A stretch of 38,957 nt of DNA, from NCBI GenBank assembly GCA_002396645.1, contig DGYI01000026.1, positions 6,232 to 45,188 on the forward strand. Direction: 5' to 3'. The notes under the pieces are model-generated. The model did not search any database. It saw nothing but the letters and a program-made list of their open reading frames with translations, and was not told the origin of the DNA. Each line of letters opens with the position of its first letter. Position 1 is the stretch's first letter. Below are positions 15,362-24,688 of this stretch, in pieces. Origin of the DNA: Firmicutes bacterium UBA5010. GTDB taxonomy: Bacteria; Bacillota; Clostridia; Tissierellales; Sedimentibacteraceae. The position numbers and the translations under genes are program-made.

Positions 15362-16489
15362 ATGATACGAAAATTGTTAGTTGTACTGTCAATTCTGATA
15401 TTGATAAGTTTTACGCTTCCCTTGTCTTTATTGATAAACGGGGATAAAGTTTATGCTGATTTAAAAGCAGATACTCAATACAAACCGATAAGCAGCAATT
15501 GGGCATATTCTGAAATTATAGAAGCAGAAGGCTATGGACTTATACCTGATATAATAAAGAGCTCTGATTTGACAAAAGCAATTACGCGTGAGGAATTCTG
15601 CGAGCTGGCTCTTGTGCTGTATGAAAAAACTACAGGCAAAAGTTCTGAAGAAGTATCTTCAAACCCTTTTACCGATACAAAAAATCAGCAGATTCTGAAA
15701 GCTTTTGCTCTTGGAATTACTCAGGGTACAAGCAGCACAACATTTTCTCCGCAAGTTTTAATTAACAGAGAGCAGTGTGCCGCAATGCTGTTCAGAACAA
15801 TTAAGGCGATTTACCCGGAAGGAGATTATTCAACAGCAGGCGCAGAGAATTTTAAGGATCAAGAACATATATCATCATATGCGGATGAGGCAACAAAATT
15901 CATGTCAAAACTGGGTATTATCAAAGGAGATAATAACGGAAACTTTATGCCTAAGGCGACGAGTTCTGCTCAGACTGTGTCGGGTTACGGTATGGCTACA
16001 AGAGAGGCGGCTATACTTATGAATGTGCGAAGCTTTGAAAAAATTGAAACTATAAAGATATCCTCAGAAGATACCAAGCCTAAAGATTTATCATCCGAGC
16101 TTGCAGGAAAATGGGTACTGGGAACTATATCAGGAGAACAGTTTAATTCTTCTACAGGAAAATATGAGGGAGGGGCAACAGGACTTGGCCAGATGTATAA
16201 TTTTAAATCAGACGGAAGCTACGAGTCGATTGTAATCTGGTCAAGCACAATATATATTACAGGTAAATATAGCGTGAAGGACGGAATAATCACATTAAGC
16301 GAAAGGGTTTCACAGGAAAGCGGCGACGGAGGAAAGACTTGGAACGCGGCAGAAAGTTTGCCTGATGCTTCAGCATATTTTAACTCAGGTACAGATGAGT
16401 CCGGAAAATATCTTTTGCTTGGGGAAGAGGGAGGAAAGCTGCCTCTTGTCGATAAAGAAAACGCTCTTAAATATAAATGGAAGGAATAA
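15362..16489 (+). CDS. SLH-domain protein with lipocalin-like C-terminal domain
   Basis: This 375-residue secreted protein has an uncleaved or signal-like hydrophobic start (about 4-25). Three SLH repeats span about 45-225; the first two carry ITREEF and INREQC, while the third has lost the basic motif (ATSSAQT). A C-terminal ~125-residue beta-barrel-like domain begins at LAGKWVLGTISG, the typical opening of lipocalin-like beta-barrels. The SLH part is clearly related to that of the 615-residue protein (shared GLIPD, LYEK, NPF.DT and NREQ blocks in the same spacing). A good AGGAGG precedes the ATG. A small-ligand binding role for the barrel is inference. Confidence 0.85.
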   Translation: MIRKLLVVLSILILISFTLPLSLLINGDKVYADLKADTQYKPISSNWAYSEIIEAEGYGLIPDIIKSSDLTKAITREEFCELALVLYEKTTGKSSEEVSSNPFTDTKNQQILKAFALGITQGTSSTTFSPQVLINREQCAAMLFRTIKAIYPEGDYSTAGAENFKDQEHISSYADEATKFMSKLGIIKGDNNGNFMPKATSSAQTVSGYGMATREAAILMNVRSFEKIETIKISSEDTKPKDLSSELAGKWVLGTISGEQFNSSTGKYEGGATGLGQMYNFKSDGSYESIVIWSSTIYITGKYSVKDGIITLSERVSQESGDGGKTWNAAESLPDASAYFNSGTDESGKYLLLGEEGGKLPLVDKENALKYKWKE

Positions 16490-16491
16490 AG

Positions 16492-16557
16492 ATGAAAAAT
16501 AAATCAAAGAAAAATCAATATAAATATAAGTTAGTAGGTGCTTATTATGAGGAATAA
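16492..16557 (+). CDS. Possible 21-residue basic leader peptide overlapping the next start
   Basis: A short frame of 21 codons starts at ATG 16492, three bases after the preceding stop, with GGAAGGA about 7 nt upstream. It encodes a Lys- and Tyr-rich peptide (MKNKSKKNQYKYK...) and its stop overlaps the start of the giant SLH gene by 11 nt. That arrangement fits translational coupling. It could also be chance; its composition is as A-rich as non-coding DNA here. Confidence 0.35.
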   Translation: MKNKSKKNQYKYKLVGAYYEE

Positions 16558-19500
16558 ATTTTTTAAAAATAAAATTCTGCCTGTTTTGCTTAGCTTATTT
16601 ATGATAATATCTATGTTTTCGGTTAGTGCAAATGCAGAGAATATTAATGCAGATATAGAAGAGAATGCTGATTATGTAATTACACCTATGTCTATTAATC
16701 CCGGAGATGTTTGTGCAATAGGCGAAACAGGTTATGCCACTCTCGAAGCTGCTCTTAGTGCAGTACAAAGCGGAGAAACCATAAGACTTCTTAAAGATAT
16801 AAACAAGACATTTACAAATACTATTAAGATTGATAAGAATATTACCATTGATTTAACAGATGGAAATTTAACTATCTTTAAATCTGCGGGCCTTGCGTTG
16901 GAAGTGAAAAATTGCACCGTTAGCCTCATAGGAGAAGGATACATGGATGTTACAGGCGGAGTTGGCATAGAGGCTAATAACGCTATCGTTACAGTGCGTA
17001 ATGTTACGGGAAATCAAGGCAAAGGTGCATATGCGATTGATGGCGGAAAAATAACTGTGTTGGGTGATGCAAAAGGGCGTTCAGAAGCTGCCTGTGCTTT
17101 CGGCAACAACAGTGTGATTACTGTTGAGGGAGATTCAATCTCTACGGGTAATGACACCTTGGCTGTCGGAGCAAAAGCAGAGCAGTTAGGCACTGTAAAT
17201 GTCAAGGGAGATGCAAAGGGCTACAGCTATGGTGTATACGCGTATAATTATGGTGTAGTCACCGTGAAAAGTGATGTAACAGCTACCGGAAGTGATGGAA
17301 TAGGGGCGATTGGTGCCTATGCATCAAACAACAGCCAAATCACTATAGATGGCAGTCTTAACGGAGAAATCTTTGTTCAAGTAGATGGCACAAGAAAAGA
17401 AGCTTCCGAAAAAACCACTCCAAGCACCAAAGTGGGCTATGATACCTATCATGAGACCACAAGCACAATTTGGGTAAAGGAGACCGAACTCTCTCCGACA
17501 AAGCTCGATACACCTGTAAACCTTTTATGGGATGACTCAACTCCCGGGACGATTAAGGCTAAATGGGATGCTGTACCACACGCCGGTAAATATTATGTCT
17601 ATCTATATATGGCAGGATATCCTCATTGTATATTAGAAACGCTTGAACCTAAAAATGAACGTGACTTTGCCGTCAATTTCAAAAGTTACGGGGATGCAAT
17701 ATATACGTTTAAGGTAGAAGCGCGCCCGGCTACAGGAGATTCCTCATATACGACCAGTGATATTTCAGTTGCAAGTCCTCCATACGCCTATACTTCTCCT
17801 GTTTGTGAAATCAATGGAGTAGCTTACGCAACGCTGACAGATGCGCTGGCTTCTGTGCAGAATAATTCAACAGTAACTGTTAAGTTGTTAAAAGATTTTA
17901 CTCATCAGGGCAGGATTGTTTTTTATAATGGACAAAATAAAAAAATCACCTTTGATTTGAACAGTTTTACTTTAGATATTATAAGTAATGAAGGTTCGGG
18001 AATTTATATTACAGAAGGAAGCAGCATTGATTATATTGATAATTCATCCTATCCGGGAAGTTTTAACGTGACAGGAAGAGAGGCAGGTGTGTGGGCAGAG
18101 CATGACAGCAGTGTGAAGGTGAGCAATACAATCGCGACAGCTGCATCCATAAATAATGATGCACAAAGCTATGGTGCGTATGCGAGGTACGGTGCTCAGA
18201 TTACGGTCACACAAAATGCAACGGGCAACAAATACGGAGCATATGCAGATTCCGGTTATGGCGGAAGAAGGAGCAAGGTTATTGTAGGCGGAAATGCAGT
18301 CAGTGAAAATGTTGACAATCCGTTTAATCCAAGAGCAGGCGCCATTGCCACCAACTATGCGGATATTGTTGTTGATGGAAACGCATCTGGCGGCAGAATA
18401 GGTGTTTATTCGGGAAGCAGCAGTACGGCAAAAGTTGAAGGAAATGCTATCGGAGGGATGTACGGTGCTTATGCTGAGCTAAACAGTACAACCGAGGTTT
18501 TGGGTGATGTCGTGGCAACATCTCAATATGGCTATGCTGCTTATAACTTAAATACCGATTCATCTGTAACTGTTAAAGGCAATGCAATTGCTGCAGCAAA
18601 TGGTGTAGGGGCAGTTGCAAACATGGGAAATGTCACTATAGACGGAGTGATAACGGCAGAAATTTATGTTAGAACTGGCAGCGTTGATAAGAATTTTGAT
18701 GAATATATAATAGATCCTGTCAAACCTGGATATCTCAAATATACTAATGACGAGGGTACTGCCGTAGTATGGGTTAAGGGAAGCTCGGGGGCTGTTTTGC
18801 CAACCGTACTGACAGGAGCAGTAACTAATGTAACATCCGGCGGAGCTATTTTGTCAGGAAGCGTTACCTCGGATGGAGGTGCGGCGGTTACTGAGATAGG
18901 ATATGTTTACAGCACTATGCCAAATCCTGTTGTTGATGGATTGGGAGTTACCAAAATAATATTGGGCAGTTCCTACAATGGTCCTTTCGAAATATCTATT
19001 TCCGGACTTAGCGCAGAAACGAAATATTATGTGAGAGCTTATGCAAAGAACAGTGTCGGAATTTCCTATGGATCTGATGTGAGCTTTACAACTCTGACTG
19101 CCAATGTGCCTTCCAACCCACCGGTGAGCAGTGGTGGAGATACTTCTCAGATGCCGGTTATAACTGTAGATAAAGAAGGTAATCATCCTGCAATAGCTTC
19201 AATGAAGTCGAATGCAGGTCTAAATGATAATGGAAATGCAACTGTTACGATTAAAGAACAAGACGTTAAAGCCTTAATTGAAGCGGCGAAAAAATATGCC
19301 GAAAACAAAGATAAAATAGAGGACGGTATAGGCATTGCTTTTTATATTCAATTTGCTTCACAGGGAAGAAGCTTAAGTGTCGACATGGAAGAAAAAGCTT
19401 TGATTTTACTTGAAAAAGAAGATGTGAAGTTATTTAATGTAAATAGTCCTCTTGTAAAATTATCTTTTGATAAAGGGGCTATTCGAAAAATGAAATCTCA

Positions 19501-20386
19501 GTCTTCAGGAAAGCTTACTATGTCAGTCTTACCTTTTACCAAGCTGTCAGCTGAAGCAAAACTGCTGATAGGCAGGAGACCTGTTTACGATTTGACTATA
19601 TCATATAATAAAAAAGGAAATACAGAGTATATAACAGATTTCGGTCAAGGAACGGCCACACTTAGTATAGCATATAAAGCGGATTCCGGCGAAAATAGCA
19701 ATAATCTATTTGCTGTGTATGTAGATAAAAACGGCAAACCTCAACTTCTGAAAAATTCTTTCTATGACAATGGATGGCTGACTTTCGGAAGGAACAGTCT
19801 TTCTGTTTATGGTGTAGCTTATAAAAAAACTGTTCCGGTATTTAATGACATAATAGGGCATTGGGCTGAGAAGGATATTAACTTTATTGCAGAACTTGAT
19901 CTTATACTTGGTACAGGAGAAACAATCTTTTCACCTAATAAAGCAATAACACGTGCAGAGTTCATCATGGCTTTAGGTAAATTGTCCGGTGAGGATATGA
20001 GCAGCTACAAGCTCAGCAGCTTTGCAGATGTTCCTGACACAAGCTCACATTTGCCATATATCGAATGGGCTGTAAAGAAAGGCATAATTCAGGGAATAGG
20101 CAGCAATAAGTTTGGACCTGAAATGCAGATTACACGCGAACAAATGGCTGTGATGATGGTCAATTATGTAAAGGCTGTCGGATATGAACTCCCCGTTTTA
20201 CAGCAGATATTAAGTTTTGCAGATGATGAAGAAATCAGCTTATGGGTAAAAGACTCCGTAAAGACTATACAGCAAGCGGGTATTATAATAGGCAAAAATA
20301 ATAACTTGTTTGATCCTGCGGGAAATGCAACACGAGCAGAAACATCGATTATACTTCGACGATTTATGGAGCTTATCATTGAGTAG
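16547..20386 (+). CDS. Giant beta-helix/FN3/SLH surface protein
   Basis: This 1279-residue secreted protein has a signal peptide (about 1-28, ANA-E). Two homologous units follow, each opening with a YATLEAAL/YATLTDAL segment and a parallel beta-helix built from ~20-residue coils (GAYA...ITV.G), at about 45-285 and 415-700. FN3-like beta-sandwiches follow each unit (about 318-400 and 740-830). Then come a ~230-residue module seen in SLH proteins (ending SVYGVAYKK) and three canonical SLH repeats (about 1103-1279: ITRAEF, ITREQM, ATRAET). This suggests an adhesin or carbohydrate-binding S-layer component. AGGTG lies 5-7 nt before ATG 16547; GTG 16538 is possible but overlaps it. It is the last gene of the operon. 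Confidence 0.88.
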   Translation: MRNKFFKNKILPVLLSLFMIISMFSVSANAENINADIEENADYVITPMSINPGDVCAIGETGYATLEAALSAVQSGETIRLLKDINKTFTNTIKIDKNITIDLTDGNLTIFKSAGLALEVKNCTVSLIGEGYMDVTGGVGIEANNAIVTVRNVTGNQGKGAYAIDGGKITVLGDAKGRSEAACAFGNNSVITVEGDSISTGNDTLAVGAKAEQLGTVNVKGDAKGYSYGVYAYNYGVVTVKSDVTATGSDGIGAIGAYASNNSQITIDGSLNGEIFVQVDGTRKEASEKTTPSTKVGYDTYHETTSTIWVKETELSPTKLDTPVNLLWDDSTPGTIKAKWDAVPHAGKYYVYLYMAGYPHCILETLEPKNERDFAVNFKSYGDAIYTFKVEARPATGDSSYTTSDISVASPPYAYTSPVCEINGVAYATLTDALASVQNNSTVTVKLLKDFTHQGRIVFYNGQNKKITFDLNSFTLDIISNEGSGIYITEGSSIDYIDNSSYPGSFNVTGREAGVWAEHDSSVKVSNTIATAASINNDAQSYGAYARYGAQITVTQNATGNKYGAYADSGYGGRRSKVIVGGNAVSENVDNPFNPRAGAIATNYADIVVDGNASGGRIGVYSGSSSTAKVEGNAIGGMYGAYAELNSTTEVLGDVVATSQYGYAAYNLNTDSSVTVKGNAIAAANGVGAVANMGNVTIDGVITAEIYVRTGSVDKNFDEYIIDPVKPGYLKYTNDEGTAVVWVKGSSGAVLPTVLTGAVTNVTSGGAILSGSVTSDGGAAVTEIGYVYSTMPNPVVDGLGVTKIILGSSYNGPFEISISGLSAETKYYVRAYAKNSVGISYGSDVSFTTLTANVPSNPPVSSGGDTSQMPVITVDKEGNHPAIASMKSNAGLNDNGNATVTIKEQDVKALIEAAKKYAENKDKIEDGIGIAFYIQFASQGRSLSVDMEEKALILLEKEDVKLFNVNSPLVKLSFDKGAIRKMKSQSSGKLTMSVLPFTKLSAEAKLLIGRRPVYDLTISYNKKGNTEYITDFGQGTATLSIAYKADSGENSNNLFAVYVDKNGKPQLLKNSFYDNGWLTFGRNSLSVYGVAYKKTVPVFNDIIGHWAEKDINFIAELDLILGTGETIFSPNKAITRAEFIMALGKLSGEDMSSYKLSSFADVPDTSSHLPYIEWAVKKGIIQGIGSNKFGPEMQITREQMAVMMVNYVKAVGYELPVLQQILSFADDEEISLWVKDSVKTIQQAGIIIGKNNNLFDPAGNATRAETSIILRRFMELIIE

Positions 20387-20403
20387 AAATTGATAAAATT
20401 TTC

Positions 20404-20436
20404 AATGCCTGTCTCTTTTTAGAGGCAGGCATTTTA
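20404..20436 (+). terminator. Terminator of the surface operon
   Basis: A 12-bp stem (20404-20415 with 20422-20433, one G-U pair) with a 6-nt loop ends in ATTTTATATTT, just after the giant SLH gene. Confidence 0.88.
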
Positions 20437-20438
20437 TA

Positions 20439-20467
20439 TTTACAACTTAATTTTTATGGTATATAAT
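20439..20467 (+). promoter_or_regulatory. Promoter of the tldD/tldE operon
   Basis: TTTACA (20439-20444) and TATAAT (20462-20467) are 17 bp apart, starting immediately after the terminator of the previous operon. Confidence 0.75.
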
Positions 20468-20517
20468 GTAATTGTTGATTTTTAACATAAATAATAAAAA
20501 TTGAATGGGAGGTAACA

Positions 20518-21855
20518 ATGTATAATTTTCCAAAAAATTTGTACACAGATGTTAGGATTGAAAACGTATTCGCAACGACTATATTTTATGAGAACAATAT
20601 GCTGGTACAAAACAAAACAAGAATTGAAAACGGAGCAATGATAAGAATTTTTGACGGAAGCAGATGGTACTACAGCTCAACCACCGACTTAGATAATATT
20701 CAAAATGAGATAGATTCTCTGACTAAAATTGCTGCAGCTAATCCTGATATTCTTGAAAATGAAGTAGTTAAAAGATTAGAGATACATAATGAGATTCGCT
20801 TAAAATATACCGATAATGATATATCTAAAGTTTCTAATGAGGAAAAGCTTGCAGTATTGAACAGCTATTTGCCTTTAATGGAAGAATTCGAGGAAATTAA
20901 ATCGTCTAAAGTATATTATAAGGACAATTATACTAAGAAACGTATTATTTCGAGCATAGGTACCGATGTTACTTTTGATTCTCAAAATTGTGCTGTTGCT
21001 CTTCGCTATACGGTAATGGCTAATGAATTACCGCATACGGGGACATATGATATATATAAGATGTCATTTGAAGAGCTGAAAGGGCATCAAGATTTAGTAA
21101 AAAAAGATATAATAACGGATATAGAATATGCACAAAAAGCAGTTCCTGTAGTTCCCGGAGTATATACATGTGTTCTATCCCCTGAAACTGCCGGAGTGTT
21201 CGCTCATGAAAGTTTTGGACATAAAAGCGAGTCTGATTTTATGATAGGTGATGAAACAATGAAAAGAGAATGGGCGATAGGCAGCAAAGTAGGCTCGGAT
21301 ATACTTAACATAATTGATACAGGCTGTATCGAGGGCTCAGGATATGTACCGTTTGATGATGAGGCTTGCGAAGCAAAAGAAAATTATATAATAAAAAATG
21401 GTATTTTGACAGGACGTTTGCACAGTGCTTATACCTCTGCCTTACTTGAAGAAAATCCAACCGGCAATGCCCGCGCTATGAGTTTTGAGTTTGAGCCGAT
21501 AGTCCGTATGACAACTACATATATAGGTGCCGGGAAATATACTAAGGAAGAGCTTATATCTGAAATTAAAAATGGTATATATATAGAAGATATATTGCAC
21601 GGTTCAGGTATGACTATATTTACTATAGCTCCGAGAAAGGCATATATGATAAGAGATGGGAAAATAGCAGAGCCTGTAAAAATTTCGGTTATATCAGGTA
21701 ATGTTATGAAAACACTAAATGATATAGATGGCTTGTCAGATACGGTAGAGCTTAAATCTTTCGTTCTCGGAGGCTGCGGAAAGATGGAACAGCATCCGCT
21801 GCGTGTCGGATTCGGCGGACCGTATGTACGTGTAAATGGAATAAAGGTTCAGTAG
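20518..21855 (+). CDS. tldD: TldD-type metalloprotease subunit
   Basis: This 445-residue protein carries the TldD metal-binding motif HESFGH (H230, E231, H235), preceded by the family's strand-rich middle region. It ends with the conserved glycine-rich tail (GGCGKMEQHPLRVGFGGPYV). TldD and TldE form a barrel-shaped heterodimer that cleaves unfolded or modified small peptides in the cytoplasm, for example in microcin maturation and CcdA turnover in Escherichia coli. No peptide precursor or modification enzyme is seen next to it here. GGGAGG lies upstream of the ATG, and only 6 nt separate it from the partner gene. Confidence 0.93.
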   Translation: MYNFPKNLYTDVRIENVFATTIFYENNMLVQNKTRIENGAMIRIFDGSRWYYSSTTDLDNIQNEIDSLTKIAAANPDILENEVVKRLEIHNEIRLKYTDNDISKVSNEEKLAVLNSYLPLMEEFEEIKSSKVYYKDNYTKKRIISSIGTDVTFDSQNCAVALRYTVMANELPHTGTYDIYKMSFEELKGHQDLVKKDIITDIEYAQKAVPVVPGVYTCVLSPETAGVFAHESFGHKSESDFMIGDETMKREWAIGSKVGSDILNIIDTGCIEGSGYVPFDDEACEAKENYIIKNGILTGRLHSAYTSALLEENPTGNARAMSFEFEPIVRMTTTYIGAGKYTKEELISEIKNGIYIEDILHGSGMTIFTIAPRKAYMIRDGKIAEPVKISVISGNVMKTLNDIDGLSDTVELKSFVLGGCGKMEQHPLRVGFGGPYVRVNGIKVQ

Positions 21856-21861
21856 GAGGGT

Positions 21862-23100
21862 ATGATGATAAAGGAATTATATCAAACTAAAATAAATGAG
21901 ATTGCTTTAAATGTCACACAAACAAGAATAGATTCAATAAGAAAAAAGAATATAATTAAATCAGGCTGTCGTGTATATCAAAAGAGTGCTGATACGCCCT
22001 GCACAGGATATATAGGAGTTGCCGGAACATTCGGAGAAGCGACAGAGGATACCTGGGAAAGAGCAATAAAAAATTTAGAGCTTAAAATACCATATGATTA
22101 TGAGGTGTCAACAGGAGCACAAAGAAAAAGAGATTTGAGAAAATTAGATTTATCTACTGAACAGTTTCTTGAGAAATCGGAAAAACTTTTAGAGATATTC
22201 AGAAAAGAATTTCCGGACTTTATATTCAGTAATAAAATAAGACTTATAGAAACTGAGGTTTCTTTGAAAAATGACGCAGGTCTTGACTATGTTAACTATG
22301 ATAAAACCATAAGCTTAGAATTGCTTTTTAAGCACGTTAATTCGGTAAATATATTTGACAGCGGTGTCATGCAGCAAAACAGAGATATTTTTGATATAGA
22401 TAAAATAGTAGAAGAGGCAAAAGAACAATTAAAAGCTTTTAATAATGAGATAGAATTGCCTGATTTGAAAAAGGTAATTGTGGCTGTTGATAATAGTGGA
22501 CTGTCTAAAATATGCGAATCATTGAATGGAGAAACATTGGGCAGAGGAACCTCAATTTTTAACAGCAAGCTTGGCAAAAAGACTTTTAATGATAAATTTA
22601 CACTATATGGTGATTTGAGTGATGATGATTATCATATTCCTTTCTTTGATGCAGAGGGAAGTACTTTAGAAAATGATATATGTCCGTTGATAGAAAATGG
22701 CGTTATTTTAAAAGGATATACGGATAAAAAGAACAGCAGGCAATTCGGATTTGAAAATACTGCTTCTGCAGGCGCAGGATACGATGATGTACCGAGTTTG
22801 CAGATGATGAATGTTAATGTTAAAAAATCAGATAAAACATTTGTTGAATTAGCAGGAGATGAACCTGTTATATTTTCAATAATGGCAAGCGGAGGAGATT
22901 GTACAAGCAACGGAGACTTTGCTACACCTGTCCAAATGGCATATTTAATTCAAAACGGAAAATATATAGGCAGATTACCTGAATTCTATATGAGCGGAAA
23001 TATATACGATATGTTCGGTGATGATTATATTGGAGTGAGTAAGGATAAATTTGCATTTAATCAAAATTTGATGGCTTGCAGAATGAATATCAGTAAATAA
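21862..23100 (+). CDS. tldE: TldE/PmbA-type protease subunit
   Basis: This 412-residue paralogue of TldD lacks the HExxxH metal motif, as expected of the non-catalytic TldE/PmbA partner. It retains the family C-terminal region: ENTASAGAGYDD, then PVIFSIMASGG, CTSNGDFA and LPEFYMSGN. AGGAGG overlaps the tldD stop. An ATG at 21865 is an equally possible start. The pair is likely made in equal amounts from one mRNA. A bidirectional terminator follows. Confidence 0.9.
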   Translation: MMIKELYQTKINEIALNVTQTRIDSIRKKNIIKSGCRVYQKSADTPCTGYIGVAGTFGEATEDTWERAIKNLELKIPYDYEVSTGAQRKRDLRKLDLSTEQFLEKSEKLLEIFRKEFPDFIFSNKIRLIETEVSLKNDAGLDYVNYDKTISLELLFKHVNSVNIFDSGVMQQNRDIFDIDKIVEEAKEQLKAFNNEIELPDLKKVIVAVDNSGLSKICESLNGETLGRGTSIFNSKLGKKTFNDKFTLYGDLSDDDYHIPFFDAEGSTLENDICPLIENGVILKGYTDKKNSRQFGFENTASAGAGYDDVPSLQMMNVNVKKSDKTFVELAGDEPVIFSIMASGGDCTSNGDFATPVQMAYLIQNGKYIGRLPEFYMSGNIYDMFGDDYIGVSKDKFAFNQNLMACRMNISK

Positions 23101-23158
23101 TACTAATATTAAATTGAAATCTTGCTGAGATTTTATAATCAACATTATTATAAAATAT

Positions 23159-23196
23159 AAAAGAATGGGATATAAGTCTCCCATTCTTTTGATTTT
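23159..23196. terminator. Bidirectional terminator between convergent genes
   Basis: A 12-bp perfect stem (23159-23170 with 23179-23190), with A-runs before and T-runs after, can end both tldE and the nucleotidyltransferase gene. Confidence 0.88.
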
Positions 23197-23202
23197 TTGT
23201 AT

Positions 23203-23973
23203 TTAAAATGAATTTTCTATTTCTTCTTGCAGTATATCTGCAAATTTTTGAATATCGTCTCCAAGAGTTTCTGTCCATGTCCAGAAATTATCATCGTGTA
23301 TATAGTTAAGAGGATCTTTTCTGATGTCAATTGCTTTTCTTAATGTATCTGATACAGGGCATAGCTTGTTTTCCAATGCCCATTCTCCGGCTTTAGTTTT
23401 TGCAATTACTTTTCCTGTTTTTAGAGTATATATACATCTGGCTATATCTAATAACCAGCCAACTGAATATATGCTTCTGTCCGTAAGCTTTGCATATTTT
23501 CGGATAGCTTCATAGTGGTGAATTACTGCGTTTTTAAGCTCATTATAGCTCGGGACGGTTAATGCGTCTCTTATATCTTTTCCGTATAATAAGATTCCGT
23601 CTGAAATCAGCTCATACATGCTAAAGCTATCAAAGGTGTAGGAATCAGTGATTCTCTGTCCGCTTGTTCCCCAATAAACGGCTTTTTCTGTAGTTTTATT
23701 TATAAATGCGTTGAAATTCAAGATTCCTCCCTCAAAAGAGCGAAAATACTTGTTGTCTGTGTATTTTTCAAGCAGGCTTTGTCTTAGTGATACCAGCTCG
23801 TTCATTTGCTCGTCTGTGATTGGAGTTTGTGTAAGACATAAGATATCAATATCGCTCCATCCTAATTTAAAATCGTCTAAGGCTACTGAGCCGAAAATGT
23901 AAATTGAGGGTTGATTGCTTTCGAGTATACTGACAATTGAACTTGTCATAATATCTATTGATTTTTTTAGCAC
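23203..23973 (-). CDS. Nucleotidyltransferase resembling aminoglycoside adenylyltransferases
   Basis: This 256-residue protein has the polymerase-beta-type nucleotidyltransferase signature: GS at 28-29 followed by SDIDIL, with D41 and D43 as metal ligands. A C-terminal all-helical domain includes GEWALENKLCP, similar to the second half of ANT(3'')/ANT(9)-type enzymes (DUF4111-like). Those enzymes transfer AMP to streptomycin or spectinomycin. Resistance is not established from the sequence; many such chromosomal genes have unknown substrates. It starts at GTG with GGGAGG upstream. It lies in its own transcription unit, opposite to tldDE. Confidence 0.82.
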   Translation of the reverse strand: MLKKSIDIMTSSIVSILESNQPSIYIFGSVALDDFKLGWSDIDILCLTQTPITDEQMNELVSLRQSLLEKYTDNKYFRSFEGGILNFNAFINKTTEKAVYWGTSGQRITDSYTFDSFSMYELISDGILLYGKDIRDALTVPSYNELKNAVIHHYEAIRKYAKLTDRSIYSVGWLLDIARCIYTLKTGKVIAKTKAGEWALENKLCPVSDTLRKAIDIRKDPLNYIHDDNFWTWTETLGDDIQKFADILQEEIENSF

Positions 23974-24074
23974 TATACTGCCTCCCTAAGATATGAGTAT
24001 TTTTATAACTTTAGTTCTTTGAATACCATAATTATACTATATAATACAAAAAATTGATAGTATAGTATTGAAAT

Positions 24075-24110
24075 AGAAATGACTATATAATTCTATATAT
24101 AGTCATTTCT
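24075..24110. terminator. Strong 15-bp hairpin downstream of the Nudix gene
   Basis: A perfect 15-bp stem (24075-24089 with 24096-24110) has a 6-nt loop. It lies just after the Nudix stop on the minus strand, so it is probably that gene's terminator, although its U-run is poor (ATTTC). It could alternatively be a regulatory structure ahead of the nucleotidyltransferase gene. Confidence 0.5.
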
Positions 24111-24140
24111 TAGTACATGGGGAGTATTTAAATGCGCATA

Positions 24141-24635
24141 CTACTTACAAGCGAGAACATATTTTTTTAGAGTATCCACATGCATTGGATATAAAGACTG
24201 TGGTGAATCTGTCAAGATTCTTTTTATCTCTGAAATAGAGGTCCACTTATAATTTTTTGATTCATCTGAGAATGGCAATAATTCTCCTTCAACATGACAG
24301 ATAAATACGAAAACCATTATAGGATAATCCCCTATAAGGTTTTGTGAACAGGAAAATGGCATAAAATTTATGACTTTATATGAATGTTCTTCATAAATTG
24401 TAGATAGACATTCTCCCAATATTTCAACAACATCAAGACCTGTTTCTTCTTTGATTTCTCTTTTTAATGTGTCAAATATATTTTCGAAAGCCCGAATTTT
24501 TCCGGCAGGAATCTCTAAGAGTCCATCTTCCTGCGGTGCGTGTGGTTTGACTCGTGTTTGCATAAGAATATTTTTTTCGCCATTTATATCCTTAACAATT
24601 ATTCCTCCAGCACCCGGTATTGAAAACTTCTCCAT
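24141..24635 (-). CDS. Nudix hydrolase
   Basis: This 164-residue protein contains a complete Nudix box at about 45-67: GKIRAFE, then REIKEETGL, with the metal-binding REUxEE residues present. The IPAGK segment before the box is typical of ADP-ribose pyrophosphatase-like members. The enzyme should hydrolyse a nucleoside diphosphate linked to another group. The ATG has GAAGGTG upstream. The gap to the XRE regulator gene is 53 nt, so both are probably on one transcript with the regulator first. Confidence 0.9.
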   Translation of the reverse strand: MEKFSIPGAGGIIVKDINGEKNILMQTRVKPHAPQEDGLLEIPAGKIRAFENIFDTLKREIKEETGLDVVEILGECLSTIYEEHSYKVINFMPFSCSQNLIGDYPIMVFVFICHVEGELLPFSDESKNYKWTSISEIKRILTDSPQSLYPMHVDTLKKYVLACK

Positions 24636-24688
24636 ATTATAACACCTTCAACTATATAAATTTATCTCATCAACTTTATCAATTTTCA

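Noticed and set aside
16930..18700. DNA-level tandem repeats or a CRISPR-like array in the giant SLH gene
   Set aside because: The repetition is at the protein level (beta-helix coils of ~20 residues) with diverged DNA and no constant spacers.
20518..23100. A TldD/TldE-linked modified-peptide (microcin-like) cluster
   Set aside because: No small precursor frame, no modification enzyme and no exporter lies beside the pair; the neighbours are a terminated surface operon and a convergent gene.
23203..23973. Naming the nucleotidyltransferase as a specific resistance gene
   Set aside because: The metal motif and C-terminal block fit the family, but the substrate-binding residues cannot be verified without an alignment.
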